From: an uncultured Eubacteriales bacterium
GTDB taxonomy: Bacteria > Bacillota > Clostridia > Christensenellales > Borkfalkiaceae
Reading direction: 5' to 3'
Assembly: GCA_900547645.1 (NCBI GenBank)
Contig: URHP01000048.1
Coordinates: forward strand, 1 to 11,999
DNA: 11,999 nucleotides
Part shown: positions 6,538-11,999 of the stretch, piece after piece
Numbering within the stretch: the first letter of the stretch is position 1
Layout: each line of letters begins with the position of its first letter
The notes under the pieces: model-generated
The model's database searches: none
Told to the model about the DNA's origin: nothing
Seen by the model: the letters and a program-made list of their open reading frames with translations, nothing else
Made by a program: the position numbers and the translations under genes

Positions 6538-7965
6538 ATGAAGATCCTGTTTGAAAACTGCCGCATCGTGCCGGAAGGCGGAACTTTTTTCTGCACGGAG
6601 GGCGGGCGCTTCCGCCCCGCCGCGCCGCCCTTTGCAAGGCGCATTAACCTGGGCGGCGCATTCGTGCTGCCCGCCTTTCCCGATGCGCACTCCCATCTCC
6701 TCGCCTACGCCCTTTCCCTGCTGCGGGCGGACGGCGGACACTGCCGCAGCGCGGAGGATTTTGTCCGCGCCGCCGAAGCGTTTGCAACCGGGCGGGGGCT
6801 GGACGCCGGCGCGCTCGTCACCGTCGGAAACGCGGATGTCCTGCCCGGCGGGGACGCGTTCGAAACGCATTCCCGCCCGCTGCACGTTCAGATGCGTTCG
6901 GGGCATGCGGGCGCGTTCAACGCCGCCGCGCGGGCGCTGCTCGGGCTGAATACAACCGCGGCGCTCGAAGAGGGCGCATACCTTGCCGCGGCAAGAAAGG
7001 TCCCCCTGCCCGAAGAAGCGGACGTGCTGCGCGCATTCCGCCGCGCGCAGCGCGACTACCTTGCCCACGGCATGACGACGGCGCAGGAAGGGCTGCTGTC
7101 CCGCGAAATGTTCCCCCTCTATGAAATGCTGCTGCGCGAACGCGCGCTGATCGCGGACGTCGTCGCCTATCCCGCACCCGCCGATTATGACGAAGCGTGC
7201 GCGCGGTTTGCGGGCGCGCGTAAATTTACGGTGGGCGGCGTAAAGATCTTTCTGGACGGTTCGCCCCAGCAAAAGACGGCATACCTGCGTGAGCCGTATG
7301 CGGGCGGCGGACGGGGCATCCTCGAAATGACGGAAGACGCCGTTTTGTCCGCCTGCCGGTTCGCGGCGGCGCGGGGCACGCAGCTCCTGGCGCACTGCAA
7401 CGGAGACGGCGCGGCGGCCGTCCTGCTTGCCGCGCTCGCACGTCTTCCGCGCGGCGACCGCGCGCAGATCCGTCCCGTGCTCGTCCACGGGCAGATCCTG
7501 GGCGACGATCAGCTGGACGCCGCCGCGCAGCTGGGCGTCATCCCCTCCTTCTTCCCCGCGCACGTCCTGTACTGGGGAGATCTGCACTGCAAAAATCTGG
7601 GCGAAGCGCGGGCGGAACGCATCTCCCCCGCGCGTTCGGCGCTGGAGCGCGGCATCCCCTTTACGCTGCACCAGGACACGCCCGTCTGTCCGCCCGATCC
7701 GCTGGAGGCGGCGCGGTGCGCCGTTTTGCGCGAAACGGCAGGCGGAAAACGCTTCCCCGCACAGGCGATCGGCGTACGGGACGCGCTGCGCGCGCTGACG
7801 GAAAACGCCGCTGCACAGTACGGCGACGGCAGCAAGGGCAGGATCGAAGCGGGAAGATATGCCGACTTCGTCGTTCTGCGCGGCGATCCCTTCCGCGACC
7901 TCCGCGGCACGCGCGTTGCCGAGACGTGGCTGCGCGCGAAACGCGTGTTCAGAGCAGCAGAGTGA
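6538..7965 (+). CDS. YtcJ-like amidohydrolase (amidohydrolase family 3, COG1574)
   Basis: 475 residues. Metal-dependent hydrolase of the amidohydrolase superfamily with composite beta-sandwich and TIM-barrel architecture. Visible metal and catalytic motifs: PAFPDAHSHL with HxH at 51/53, VKIFLDGSPQ with K236 (candidate carboxylated lysine), LAHCNGDG with H286, VLVHGQ with H317, and TLHQDTPV with D380. The C-terminus has the usual GRIEAGRYADFVVLRGDPF closing strand. Family members hydrolyse varied amides and cyclic ureas; the substrate here cannot be told from sequence. ATG 6538 is chosen because KILFENCRIV is the typical family N-terminus. An upstream TTG at 6460 would add 26 unrelated residues. 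The RBS is poor (AGGG about 11 bases upstream) and I see no clear promoter. The gene is divergent from ppdK; its 3' end overlaps the convergent membrane-protein gene by 17 bases. Confidence 0.88.
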   Translation: MKILFENCRIVPEGGTFFCTEGGRFRPAAPPFARRINLGGAFVLPAFPDAHSHLLAYALSLLRADGGHCRSAEDFVRAAEAFATGRGLDAGALVTVGNADVLPGGDAFETHSRPLHVQMRSGHAGAFNAAARALLGLNTTAALEEGAYLAAARKVPLPEEADVLRAFRRAQRDYLAHGMTTAQEGLLSREMFPLYEMLLRERALIADVVAYPAPADYDEACARFAGARKFTVGGVKIFLDGSPQQKTAYLREPYAGGGRGILEMTEDAVLSACRFAAARGTQLLAHCNGDGAAAVLLAALARLPRGDRAQIRPVLVHGQILGDDQLDAAAQLGVIPSFFPAHVLYWGDLHCKNLGEARAERISPARSALERGIPFTLHQDTPVCPPDPLEAARCAVLRETAGGKRFPAQAIGVRDALRALTENAAAQYGDGSKGRIEAGRYADFVVLRGDPFRDLRGTRVAETWLRAKRVFRAAE

Positions 7966-8500
7966 TGAGAAAGTCCGCCGAAAGCGCGACGACGAGGACG
8001 GCGTTGACGACGGGAAGCCATGCGCCGCGCACCGTCCGCAGGCGCCGTTCGAGGGGGAACCAGACGCCCTGCATGACGGCGGGCAGGAGCAGCCCCCACG
8101 CGACGCTCACGGGCAGGCAGACGTAGTCGAGATAGGCATACGGATTGCCCGCATACGTCCACAGTCGAACGCCGACGACCTGCTCAAAAAAGACGCCAAC
8201 GATCAGCTCCGCCGCCGTACACAAAAACGCCGCGAAGGCGATATATCCAAGGAGCAGCACGAGATTGAAGGGATAGCGGAAGGGTTTGAGCGGTTCGCCC
8301 AGCAGGACGCGCGCGATCAGAAGCCCGAACCCGTACACCGTGCAAAAGGGAAGCGCGAGAAACCCGCGGTCGGCGTTCACGCCCGCGCTGATGCGCACAA
8401 ATCCCTTTTCCATCGCCCAGCCGAGAAAGGAGAACAGGAAAAACAAAAACGTGACCGCGGCGATCCGCCGCTCCCGCACAGGAGAACTTGCGTCATTCAT
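7949..8500 (-). CDS. CmpB-like integral membrane protein (putative ABC-transporter type IV family)
   Basis: 183 residues with about five predicted membrane segments (roughly 12-29, 50-67, 79-104, 127-148, 161-181). The pattern matches the Firmicute CmpB family (PF06541, named putative ABC-transporter type IV). It has GWxxE at 27-31, NADRGFLALPFCTVYGFG at 42-59, AELxxGxxFE at 97-106, a W-T-Y at 114-116, and a terminal CLPVSVAWGL at 128-137. The molecular function of the family is not established. There is no ATPase gene beside it, so the transporter label should be taken lightly. The RBS is weak (GGA three bases before the ATG). A TATACT hexamer lies about 12 bases upstream but lacks a good -35. 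Its last 17 bases overlap the end of the amidohydrolase gene on the opposite strand. Confidence 0.8.
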   Translation of the reverse strand: MNDASSPVRERRIAAVTFLFFLFSFLGWAMEKGFVRISAGVNADRGFLALPFCTVYGFGLLIARVLLGEPLKPFRYPFNLVLLLGYIAFAAFLCTAAELIVGVFFEQVVGVRLWTYAGNPYAYLDYVCLPVSVAWGLLLPAVMQGVWFPLERRLRTVRGAWLPVVNAVLVVALSADFLITLLL

Positions 8501-8592
8501 ACATCCGCAGTATACGCGGTCCGCATTTTTTTACGCGGCGCAGGAAACGCAGACGACCTCCGGAAGCAATTCCCGCGCCCGCCGCTCAGAAC

Positions 8593-8621
8593 AAAAAACG
8601 CGCTCCCCGGAAGGGAGCGCG
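8593..8621 (-). terminator. Intrinsic terminator of the MATE gene
   Basis: A 9-bp stem CGCGCTCCC / GGGAGCGCG (8599-8607 and 8613-8621) with a 5-base loop is followed on the minus strand by six T (8593-8598). It lies 14 bases after the MATE stop codon and separates this gene from the CmpB-like gene downstream. Confidence 0.88.
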
Positions 8622-8634
8622 GCTATAATACCGT

Positions 8635-10092
8635 TCAGGATACTTTTTCGTTTTTCACAACGGCGCGGCGGCGCAGGTGCAGTCCGCGGCGCGGTTCGCG
8701 CGCGGCGGTCTCGCCCTTTTCCACCTTGCGCATGCAGACGATATACGTCGTGACCAGGAAGAAGACGGCCGCCACCCACGCGGCGGGATTGGAGGAGCAG
8801 ATCCCCGTAAAGCCCCAGAGCTGCACGAACAGCAGCGAGGCAATGATGCGTCCCGCGAGTTCGGTCACGCCCGCAAACGTCGTGACGAAACTTCTGCCGA
8901 TCCCCTGCAGGGTGTTGCGGAAGACGTAGATCGCGCCGAGGAAGATATAGAAGGAACACTGCCACAGCAGGTACTGCCTGCCGTAGGCGATGACTTCGTC
9001 ATAGTGCGCGGCGACGTTGGAACTTAAGTCGGTGTTCAGGAACAGCCGCATCAGCGGTTCGCACAGTCCTACGTCGAAGATGAAGGCGATGCCCACGCTC
9101 ACCGCCGAATAGAGCATGCCGACCTTGACGCCCTGACGGATCCGCCCGTACTCCCCGGCGCCGTAATTCTGCCCCGCGAACGTCGCCATGGCGGTGCCGA
9201 GGGCGACGAACGTCTGCGTGGCGATGCCGTCGATCTTGGAAGCGGCGGTATAAGCCGTGACCACGCCGGGGAGCGCCGCATCCAGCCCGTTGAGCGCGGT
9301 CTGCTGTACCATGCAGCCGATCGCCGTAATGGAGAACTGCAGCGCCATGGGAAGCCCCTGCGCAAAGTGTCCGCCAGCAAGGCGGAAATCCCATTTGAAA
9401 TCGGACTTTCCGGGGCGGAGCAGCGGATAGCGGTGCAACGCAAAGATGAGACACCCGAGCCCGGACACAAACTGCGAGAGCACGGTGGCAAGCGCCGCGC
9501 CCGTATAGAACATTTTAAAGACGAGAATGAACAGAAAATCCAGCCCGATGTTCAGAAAGGCGGAACAGATCAGAAAGTAGAGCGGCGTCTTGGAGTCCCC
9601 CACCGCACGCACCATTCCCGCGACGATATTGTAAAAGACGGTCGCCGGAATGCCGCAGAAGATGACGAACAGATAATTGTAAGCGTAGTCGTAGTACATG
9701 GCGGGCGTCTGCATGAGATTGAGCAGCACCCCCGTGAGCGGGACCGCGACCGCCGTGACGACGACCGCGACGAGAATGCTCAGCAGATAGCTCATGCCGA
9801 CGGCGCGGCGCACGCGCTCTTCGTCGCCCGAGCCGAACGCCTGCGCCACCTTGACGGAAAAGCCCGACGTCAGCCCGTTCATCGAGCCGATGACCAAAAA
9901 CGTGATGGAACCCGTGAGCCCCACGCCCGTAAACGCGTCCGGTCCGATGGTGTTGCCGACGATGATGGTGTCCGCCATGTTATAGAGCTGCTGGAACACG
10001 CAGCCCAAAAAGACGGGAAGCGCAAAGAAGAGAATGAGTTTGAAGGGACTGCCCTTCGTGAGATCTTTCATCCCTTTCGCCGTTTCTTTCAT
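8635..10092 (-). CDS. MATE-family multidrug/Na+ efflux transporter (MepA/NorM-like)
   Basis: 485 residues, the usual MATE length, with about twelve hydrophobic segments in two homologous halves. The N-half signature is QQLYNMADTIIVG just inside the N-terminus. The C-half equivalent contains AASKIDGIATQTFVALG and GQNYGAG. These proteins export cationic drugs or metabolites across the cytoplasmic membrane in exchange for Na+ or H+; the substrate is unknown. The C-terminal tail after the last membrane segment is strongly basic. ATG 10092 is chosen because AAAGG lies 7 bases upstream and KGMKDLTKGSP is a typical family start. A start at 10167 would add 25 hydrophilic residues lying over the -10 promoter element. 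The gene is monocistronic, with promoter at 10157-10184 and a terminator right after the stop. It is divergent from the SecB-like gene. Confidence 0.93.
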   Translation of the reverse strand: MKETAKGMKDLTKGSPFKLILFFALPVFLGCVFQQLYNMADTIIVGNTIGPDAFTGVGLTGSITFLVIGSMNGLTSGFSVKVAQAFGSGDEERVRRAVGMSYLLSILVAVVVTAVAVPLTGVLLNLMQTPAMYYDYAYNYLFVIFCGIPATVFYNIVAGMVRAVGDSKTPLYFLICSAFLNIGLDFLFILVFKMFYTGAALATVLSQFVSGLGCLIFALHRYPLLRPGKSDFKWDFRLAGGHFAQGLPMALQFSITAIGCMVQQTALNGLDAALPGVVTAYTAASKIDGIATQTFVALGTAMATFAGQNYGAGEYGRIRQGVKVGMLYSAVSVGIAFIFDVGLCEPLMRLFLNTDLSSNVAAHYDEVIAYGRQYLLWQCSFYIFLGAIYVFRNTLQGIGRSFVTTFAGVTELAGRIIASLLFVQLWGFTGICSSNPAAWVAAVFFLVTTYIVCMRKVEKGETAAREPRRGLHLRRRAVVKNEKVS

Positions 10093-10104
10093 AGTGTCGC
10101 CTTT

Positions 10105-10121
10105 CGCGCGCCGTACGCGCG
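10105..10121 (-). promoter_or_regulatory. Hairpin in the MATE mRNA leader next to the RBS
   Basis: CGCGCG-loop-CGCGCG, a 6-bp GC stem with a 5-base loop, ends only two bases before the AAAGG ribosome site of the MATE gene. It could modulate translation start, but GC-rich self-complementary runs are common in this G+C-rich DNA. Confidence 0.35.
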
Positions 10122-10156
10122 TCCATAATTTTTCTCGATCCCCTTTCTCCGCCTGT

Positions 10157-10184
10157 ATTATATGCATTTTTCATAAAAAGGCAA
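10157..10184 (-). promoter_or_regulatory. Promoter of the MATE gene
   Basis: The -10 TATAAT (10157-10162) is a perfect consensus. The -35 TTGCCT (10179-10184) is 16 bases upstream on the minus strand. It predicts a leader of roughly 58 bases containing the GC hairpin. Confidence 0.75.
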
Positions 10185-10256
10185 GCGTTTCGCGCATGAG
10201 ACAATCAACTTTTTTTCACAGATTTTTTTGCCGGAGCACGGAACGTGAAAAGGGGG

Positions 10257-10285
10257 TTGACAATTTCCCCGCGCCATGGTAAAAT
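10257..10285 (+). promoter_or_regulatory. Strong sigma-A promoter of the SecB-like gene
   Basis: TTGACA (10257-10262), a 17-base spacer, then TAAAAT (10280-10285). Both hexamers and the spacer length are identical to those of the kinase-operon promoter. Confidence 0.85.
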
Positions 10286-10319
10286 AAGGGAAAACGACCA
10301 AATCAAAGAGGTGGAAATC

Positions 10320-10769
10320 ATGATCGAATATTCCCTGAAAGCACTGACTGCGGAGGAACTCTCCTTCAAGGTCAATCCCATCAAGGCGAAACCCGACACA
10401 AAGTTCGAGATCAAGCCCATGTTCTCGCGGCAGATCCGCCACGCGAACGAAAACCCCAAGATCAATATCGTCATCCTGGAATGCAAGATCGAGAGCACCG
10501 AGGAATCGCCCAAGCCCTTCAATCTGCTGGCGCGCTTCGTCGGCGTATTCGAAGTGCAGAACATGGAGACGGACGAAGACAGGCGCTTCTTTGCGATCAA
10601 CGCGACGGAGACGATGTTCCCCTACCTGCGGGCGGCGGTGTCCAACCTGACGGCGGACGCGCTCATCAACCCGCTGACGCTGCCCGTCGTACCCGGTTCG
10701 ACCATCTTCCCCGACGACCGCGGCGGTTCGCAGTACACGCTCAATCTCGATCCCAAAGTCGTCAACTGA
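10320..10769 (+). CDS. SecB-like chaperone (protein-export chaperone SecB family)
   Basis: 149 residues, close to SecB size. The most telling stretch is residues 99-125 (MFPYLRAAVSNLTADALIN, then PLTLPVVP), matching the SecB pattern of a long helix after the last strand followed by a proline-rich LPxVxx segment. The preceding strands (about 14-98, ending RFFAINATET) fit the SecB beta-sheet order. SecB binds unfolded precursors for SecA-dependent export. Firmicute members are poorly characterised and might be general or toxin-linked chaperones; no toxin gene adjoins this one. ATG 10320 is chosen on GAGGTGG five bases upstream; an in-frame start at 10245 lies upstream of the promoter hexamers. 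The gene is monocistronic, with a consensus promoter and a strong GC-rich terminator, so probably well expressed. Confidence 0.75.
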   Translation: MIEYSLKALTAEELSFKVNPIKAKPDTKFEIKPMFSRQIRHANENPKINIVILECKIESTEESPKPFNLLARFVGVFEVQNMETDEDRRFFAINATETMFPYLRAAVSNLTADALINPLTLPVVPGSTIFPDDRGGSQYTLNLDPKVVN

Positions 10770-10783
10770 TCAAAAAACACATC

Positions 10784-10820
10784 GCGCCCCGCGGCAACAG
10801 CCGCGGGGCGCTTGTCTTTA
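10784..10820 (+). terminator. GC-rich terminator between convergent genes
   Basis: A perfect 12-bp stem GCGCCCCGCGGC / GCCGCGGGGCGC (10784-10795 and 10800-10811) with an AACA loop. It is followed on the plus strand by TTGTCTTTATT. It ends the SecB-like gene. On the minus strand a six-T run (10773-10778) lies several bases beyond the stem, so it may also stop the hydrolase transcript. Confidence 0.85.
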
Positions 10821-11723
10821 TTCCGTACCCTGCGTGTGCGCCCGCAGGAAATCCAGGACCGTTCCCCACTTCCGGTCGCGGTCCTGCTTTTCGTTCAAAA
10901 ATTCATGGCGGGAGCCTTCGAACAGCGCGAGCGAGACGTCCGTCATGCCCGCCTTCCGGGTATAGAACGCATACAGCTTTTTCACGCCCCTGCCCATGGC
11001 GCCCACGGGATCCTGCGCGCCCGACGCAAGGAGCAGAGGCAGCTCCTTTTTCAACCCCACGCGGTAGCGCCCGGTATACAGCCTGCGCAGCCCGCGGAAG
11101 AAATCGGCATAAAAGCGGAACGAGCAGGTAAACCCGCAGAAGGGATCGGCGTGATATGCCGCGTTGTTTTCCGCATCCGCCGAGAGCCATTCGCCGTCCG
11201 CGAACTTGCCTGCGTACGCCCCGAACGACAGTTTTTCGATGAGCTTTGCGGGCTTTTTTTCGCCGCAGAACGCACAGCCCAGCCCCGCGACGACAGAGCC
11301 GAGGTACACCTCGAAATCCTTTTTATAACTGCTGCCCGCGATGATCGCGCCCGCGATCTTTTCCGAATACTTTCCGAGATAGCTCTGCGTGAGAAAGGAG
11401 CCGTAGGAAAACCCGAACAAAAAGACGGGCACGCCGTACGTCTTCTTCAGAAAATCGGTGAGCGCGGCTTCGTCGCGCACCGTGTCCGCGAACATGTCCC
11501 CCTTGCACCAGCCGAGGGTACCCGTGTCCGTTTCTCCGTGCCCGCGGTGATCGTCCGCGGCGACGGTGTACCCGTGTCCGTTCAGAAAGCGCGCAAAGGG
11601 CGCGTATCGTGCGGCGTGTTCGGTCATGCCGTGCACGATCTGCACCACCGCGACGGGGTGCTCCGCCTCCCAGACATGGACGGCGATCGGCTTTTTATCG
11701 AAACTTTCAAAGGTCATTTTCAT
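10818..11723 (-). CDS. Alpha/beta hydrolase, monoacylglycerol-lipase-like (Hydrolase_4 / serine aminopeptidase S33 family)
   Basis: 301 residues, no signal peptide, probably a cytosolic esterase or lysophospholipase; substrate unknown. The HGMTEH oxyanion segment is at 31-36 and DHRGHGET at 58-65. The nucleophile elbow GFSYGS has S106. The acid is D238 in SGAQDPVG and the base is H273 in GSRHEFLNE. The triad is complete and in family order. ATG 11723 is supported by AGAGGG seven bases upstream and a promoter at 11745-11773. The open frame continues to 11969, but those 82 extra codons run through the promoter, the neighbouring gene's start and Nextera adapter (beginning MYKRQ), so they are false. 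The stop overlaps the end of the terminator tract shared with the convergent SecB-like gene. Confidence 0.92.
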   Translation of the reverse strand: MKMTFESFDKKPIAVHVWEAEHPVAVVQIVHGMTEHAARYAPFARFLNGHGYTVAADDHRGHGETDTGTLGWCKGDMFADTVRDEAALTDFLKKTYGVPVFLFGFSYGSFLTQSYLGKYSEKIAGAIIAGSSYKKDFEVYLGSVVAGLGCAFCGEKKPAKLIEKLSFGAYAGKFADGEWLSADAENNAAYHADPFCGFTCSFRFYADFFRGLRRLYTGRYRVGLKKELPLLLASGAQDPVGAMGRGVKKLYAFYTRKAGMTDVSLALFEGSRHEFLNEKQDRDRKWGTVLDFLRAHTQGTE

Positions 11724-11744
11724 CGTCTTGCCCTCTTTGCGCTC

Positions 11745-11773
11745 ATTGTAGCACATCTTCCGCGCCCCGTCAA
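11745..11773 (-). promoter_or_regulatory. Promoter of the alpha/beta hydrolase gene
   Basis: The -35 TTGACG (11768-11773) and -10 TACAAT (11745-11750) are separated by 17 bases on the minus strand, with a short leader to the AGAGGG ribosome site. Confidence 0.78.
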
Positions 11774-11825
11774 GCCCCTTTCCTTTCCCTTCCTCTCCTT
11801 CCAGCAGTCTCCCTGTATGCTTTTC

Positions 11826-11855
11826 TTGCCTTGGGGGTCTGCATTCTGTTACAAT
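11826..11855 (+). promoter_or_regulatory. Promoter of the truncated exported-protein gene
   Basis: TTGCCT (11826-11831), an 18-base spacer and TACAAT (11850-11855), followed by AAGGAAGG (11872-11879) eight bases before ATG 11888. Confidence 0.65.
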
Positions 11856-11887
11856 GCAATCACAAAAACAAAAGGAAGGTACTTGTG

Positions 11888-11954
11888 ATGAAAAGACATC
11901 GTCTGACTGCCTGCTCGCTTGCCGTCCTTCTGATGGCAGCGCCCCTTGCCGCCG
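11888..11954 (+). CDS. N-terminus of an exported protein (signal peptide), truncated at contig end
   Basis: Only 22 codons are genuine: MKRHRLTACSLAVLLMAAPL and then two alanines. A positively charged N-region (K, R, H, R) is followed by a hydrophobic core and Ala-rich residues approaching a signal-peptidase I type site. This is a typical Sec signal peptide; the mature protein is not in the window. A clear promoter and an AAGGAAGG ribosome site precede the ATG, so the start is well supported. From 11955 the frame reads into adapter (VSYTHLTC...), which must not be counted as protein. The cysteine at position 9 is too early and lacks a proper lipobox, so a lipoprotein is less likely. Confidence 0.75.
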
Positions 11955-11999
11955 CTGTCTCTTATACACATCTGACCTGCCGACGAATAGCCTTGTGTA
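11955..11999. other. Illumina Nextera (Tn5 mosaic end) adapter plus index, not genomic
   Basis: CTGTCTCTTATACACATCT (11955-11973) is the complement of the Tn5 mosaic end used in Nextera libraries. GAC-CTGCCGACGA (11974-11986) is the read-through adapter with one G missing. ATAGCCTT (11987-11994) sits exactly where the 8-base i5 index belongs. GTGTA (11995-11999) is the start of the P5 end. From memory the index is the complement of Nextera S520 (AAGGCTAT). Confidence 0.98.

Noticed and set aside
6271..7671. Minus-strand open frame of 466 codons
   Set aside because: Antisense to the amidohydrolase and overlapping the start of ppdK; Arg/Ala/Gly-rich translation without domain features, and it crosses the ppdK promoter.
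7859..10128. Plus-strand open frames opposite the CmpB-like and MATE genes
   Set aside because: Their translations are charged low-complexity shadows; the minus strand gives clear membrane proteins with family motifs.
10245..10319. 25-residue N-terminal extension of the SecB-like protein
   Set aside because: The extension covers the TTGACA/TAAAAT promoter; the GAGGTGG site points to ATG 10320.
10812..11888. Plus-strand open frame of 358 codons
   Set aside because: Antisense to the alpha/beta hydrolase, which has a full catalytic triad, promoter and RBS on the minus strand.
1..11999. CRISPR arrays, tRNA or rRNA genes, intact insertion sequences
   Set aside because: I saw no regularly spaced repeats, no tRNA- or rRNA-like sequence and no intact transposase. 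The only recombinase-like gene lacks its catalytic arginines.

Overview
The window looks like the end of a contig from a Clostridia-type Firmicute, probably a metagenome assembly. Evidence for this: a clostridial-style pyruvate phosphate dikinase, a CmpB-type membrane protein, a MepA/NorM-type MATE pump, consensus-like sigma-A promoters (TTGACA / TAAAAT or TACAAT with spacers of about 17), and G+C-rich third positions across roughly 3,700-11,950. The taxonomy is an inference and is not settled by any marker gene here.

Left region (1-3,490, minus strand) is visibly AT-rich, unlike the rest, and reads as an acquired island. Transcribed right to left it holds: a small HipA/HipT-like Ser/Thr kinase (2582-3439) behind a near-perfect promoter; 3 bases later, with its RBS inside the kinase stop region, a 292-residue protein (1700-2578) whose C-terminal half resembles a serine resolvase (degenerate catalytic part plus resolvase-type HTH) and whose N-terminal half may be a HipA-N1/HipS-like domain; then, after 94 bases, a superfamily 1 helicase (1605 to beyond base 1) with clear Walker motifs, cut by the window edge. 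The first two genes look like a split toxin-antitoxin module in which a resolvase-derived protein replaces the usual HipB/HipS partners. This is the most interesting part of the window.

Boundary (3,490-3,715) is non-coding and dense in inverted repeats: an intrinsic terminator pointing left, a 9-bp perfect inverted repeat and a long imperfect hairpin, all downstream of ppdK.

Right region (3,716-11,954) is GC-rich, ordinary chromosome: ppdK (minus) with its own promoter; divergently a YtcJ-like amidohydrolase (plus) whose end overlaps tail-to-tail with a CmpB-like membrane protein (minus); a MATE efflux gene (minus) with a terminator; divergently a SecB-like chaperone gene (plus) with a strong promoter and a GC-rich terminator shared with a convergent alpha/beta hydrolase (minus); and finally the first 22 codons of an exported protein (plus). 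These are mostly single-gene transcription units with metabolic or envelope roles and no evident common pathway.

The last 45 bases (11,955-11,999) are not genomic: they are Illumina Nextera transposon-end adapter plus index, so the contig is artefactual there and the hydrolase frame that runs into it has a false N-terminus.
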